A stretch of 5,526 nt of DNA, from the NCBI GenBank assembly GCA_030041195.1, contig JASHOI010000165.1:1-5526 (forward strand), given 5' to 3'. The notes under the pieces were generated by a model. The model worked only from the letters and a program-made list of their open reading frames with translations. It made no database searches and was not told where the DNA came from. The DNA is from Streptosporangiaceae bacterium. Its GTDB lineage: Bacteria > Actinomycetota > Actinomycetes > Streptosporangiales > Streptosporangiaceae. Each line of letters begins with the position of its first letter. The stretch's first letter is position 1. The position numbers were made by a program, and so were the translations under genes. Positions 4,424-5,526 of the stretch are shown here, piece by piece.

Positions 4424-5526
4424 GTGGACCCGCGCCGTCACGTGCCAAGGACCGACGTGGTGCTGGCCGATCCACGCCTGCTCGCGGCGCAGGAGTCGCT
4501 GGGCGCGGCGCTGGTCAAGGCGGCGGTGACCCGGGCGCAGGAGCTGGCACGCTCCGGGGCCATCAGCCCGGCGGAGGTGGCCGATGCCGCGGCAGCCGCG
4601 CTGCCCCGCATCGCCGCCACGCTGACTCCGGTGATCAACGCGACCGGCGTCCTTGTGCACACCAACCTCGGCCGGGCGCCGCTGTCGGCGGCGGCGCGGG
4701 ACGCGGTGCTGGCCGCGGCGGGCTGCACCGACGTGGAGTTCGACCTGGAGTCGGGCAAGCGCGGCCGCCGCGGCGCTGGCGCGCTCGACGCGCTGGCGCG
4801 CGCGGTTCCGGCGGCCGGGGCGGTGCACGTGGTCAACAACAACGCCGCAGCGCTGGTGCTGGCGGCCACGGCGCTGGCCGCGGGGCGCGAGATCATCGTG
4901 AGCCGCGGCGAGCTGATCGAGATCGGCGACCGGTTCCGCCTCCCGGACCTGCTGCAGTCCACCGGCGCCCGGATCCGCGAGGTGGGCACGACCAACCGGA
5001 CCGCGCTCGCCGACTACCGGCAGGCCATATCCGCCGACACCGCGTTCATCCTGAAGGTGCACCCGTCCAACTACGTGATCGAGGGCTTCACCGCGTCGGT
5101 GGGCGTCGCCGAACTGGCCGGGCTCGGCGTTCTCGTGGCCGGCGACATCGGTTCCGGCCTGCTCCGGCCGAGCCCGGTGCTCCCGGACGAACCCGACGCG
5201 GACACCTGGCTGCGGGCCGGCGCCGGGCTGGTCACGGCCAGCGGCGACAAGCTGCTCGGCGGGCCGCAGGCCGGCCTGCTGCTCGGCGAGCGCGACACGG
5301 TCACCAGGCTCGCGCGCCATCCGCTCGCCAGGGCGCTGCGGGTGGACAAGCTGACCCTCGCCGCTCTCGAGGCCACCCTGAACGGGCCACTCCCCCCGGT
5401 CACGCACGCGATGACGGCGGCCGAGCCGAGCCTCAGAAAACGCGCCGAGGCGCTGGCCGGGCGGCTGGCGCTGGCCGGCGTCGACTGCCAGGCGGTGCCG
5501 TCGGACGCGGCCGTCGGGGGCGGCGG
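4424..5526 (+). CDS. selA: L-seryl-tRNA(Sec) selenium transferase (3' partial)
   Basis: This PLP enzyme, a homodecamer in the bacterial enzymes studied, converts Ser-tRNA-Sec to Sec-tRNA-Sec using selenophosphate from SelD. The frame stays open to the window edge: 367 codons are present, and about 70-90 residues are missing compared with a typical SelA. Visible signatures are VPRTD (7-11), VINATGVLVHTNLGRAPL (70-87), SRGELIEIGDRFRLPDLL (160-177), REVGTTNRT (185-193), KVHPSNYVIEGF (211-222), DIGSG (241-245) and SGDKLLGGPQAG (273-284), in which Lys276 should bind PLP. A Gly-rich stretch near the break matches the C-terminal domain. GTG 4424 is preferred because of the TATGGT 7 bases upstream and because actinobacterial homologues begin near DPRR; ATG 4412 would add four residues. 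Neither has a good ribosome binding site. selB is expected downstream. Confidence 0.95.
   Translation, partial: MDPRRHVPRTDVVLADPRLLAAQESLGAALVKAAVTRAQELARSGAISPAEVADAAAAALPRIAATLTPVINATGVLVHTNLGRAPLSAAARDAVLAAAGCTDVEFDLESGKRGRRGAGALDALARAVPAAGAVHVVNNNAAALVLAATALAAGREIIVSRGELIEIGDRFRLPDLLQSTGARIREVGTTNRTALADYRQAISADTAFILKVHPSNYVIEGFTASVGVAELAGLGVLVAGDIGSGLLRPSPVLPDEPDADTWLRAGAGLVTASGDKLLGGPQAGLLLGERDTVTRLARHPLARALRVDKLTLAALEATLNGPLPPVTHAMTAAEPSLRKRAEALAGRLALAGVDCQAVPSDAAVGGG

Noticed and set aside
4148..5407. 419-codon open frame on the minus strand
   Set aside because: It is antisense to selA and passes through the complement of tRNA-Sec. The plus-strand frame carries every SelA signature.

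Overview
This is a GC-rich window whose codons are strongly biased to G or C at the third position. The gene set (actinobacterial-type selenocysteine genes, a phosphotransferase paired with a carotenoid-hydratase-like unknown, and a small Cys-rich actinobacterial protein) points to an actinomycete. The sequence does not settle the genus. It looks chromosomal: there is no transposase, integrase, phage gene or CRISPR array.

Left part (1-2797, plus strand): the window opens inside the C-terminal two thirds of a HAD-superfamily hydrolase resembling 2-haloacid dehalogenases. A 125-base gap follows. It holds a good sigma70-like promoter (TTGACC, 17 bases, TAGCGT) and a 9-bp direct repeat with a 20-bp period. 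This promoter probably drives a two-gene operon: an APH/ChoK-like phosphotransferase (540-1688) and, 5 bases downstream, a 367-residue protein of unknown function (1694-2797). The pair probably acts on one small-molecule or lipid substrate, but nothing here identifies it.

Middle (2809-3066, minus strand): a small Cys-rich protein with its own ribosome binding site. It converges on the operon above and lies downstream of selD on the same strand.

Right part (3142-5526): a selenocysteine locus. selD (minus) makes selenophosphate. selC (plus) is the UCA-anticodon tRNA-Sec with a long variable arm. selA (plus, cut by the window edge) converts Ser-tRNA-Sec to Sec-tRNA-Sec. selB, the Sec-specific elongation factor, is the expected next gene but lies outside. 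Each of the three sel genes has a TANNNT hexamer exactly 7 bases before its start (start codon, or mature tRNA 5' end), which suggests leaderless transcripts. The 124 bases between selC and selA contain two consecutive perfect inverted repeats, of 13 bp and 9 bp. These are the most interesting unexplained structures in the window and could be a selA leader control element.

No wholly new system is evident. The points most worth following are the selC-selA hairpins, the shared start architecture of the sel genes, the unusual acceptor/T-stem pairing of the tRNA, and the uncharacterised operon at 540-2797.
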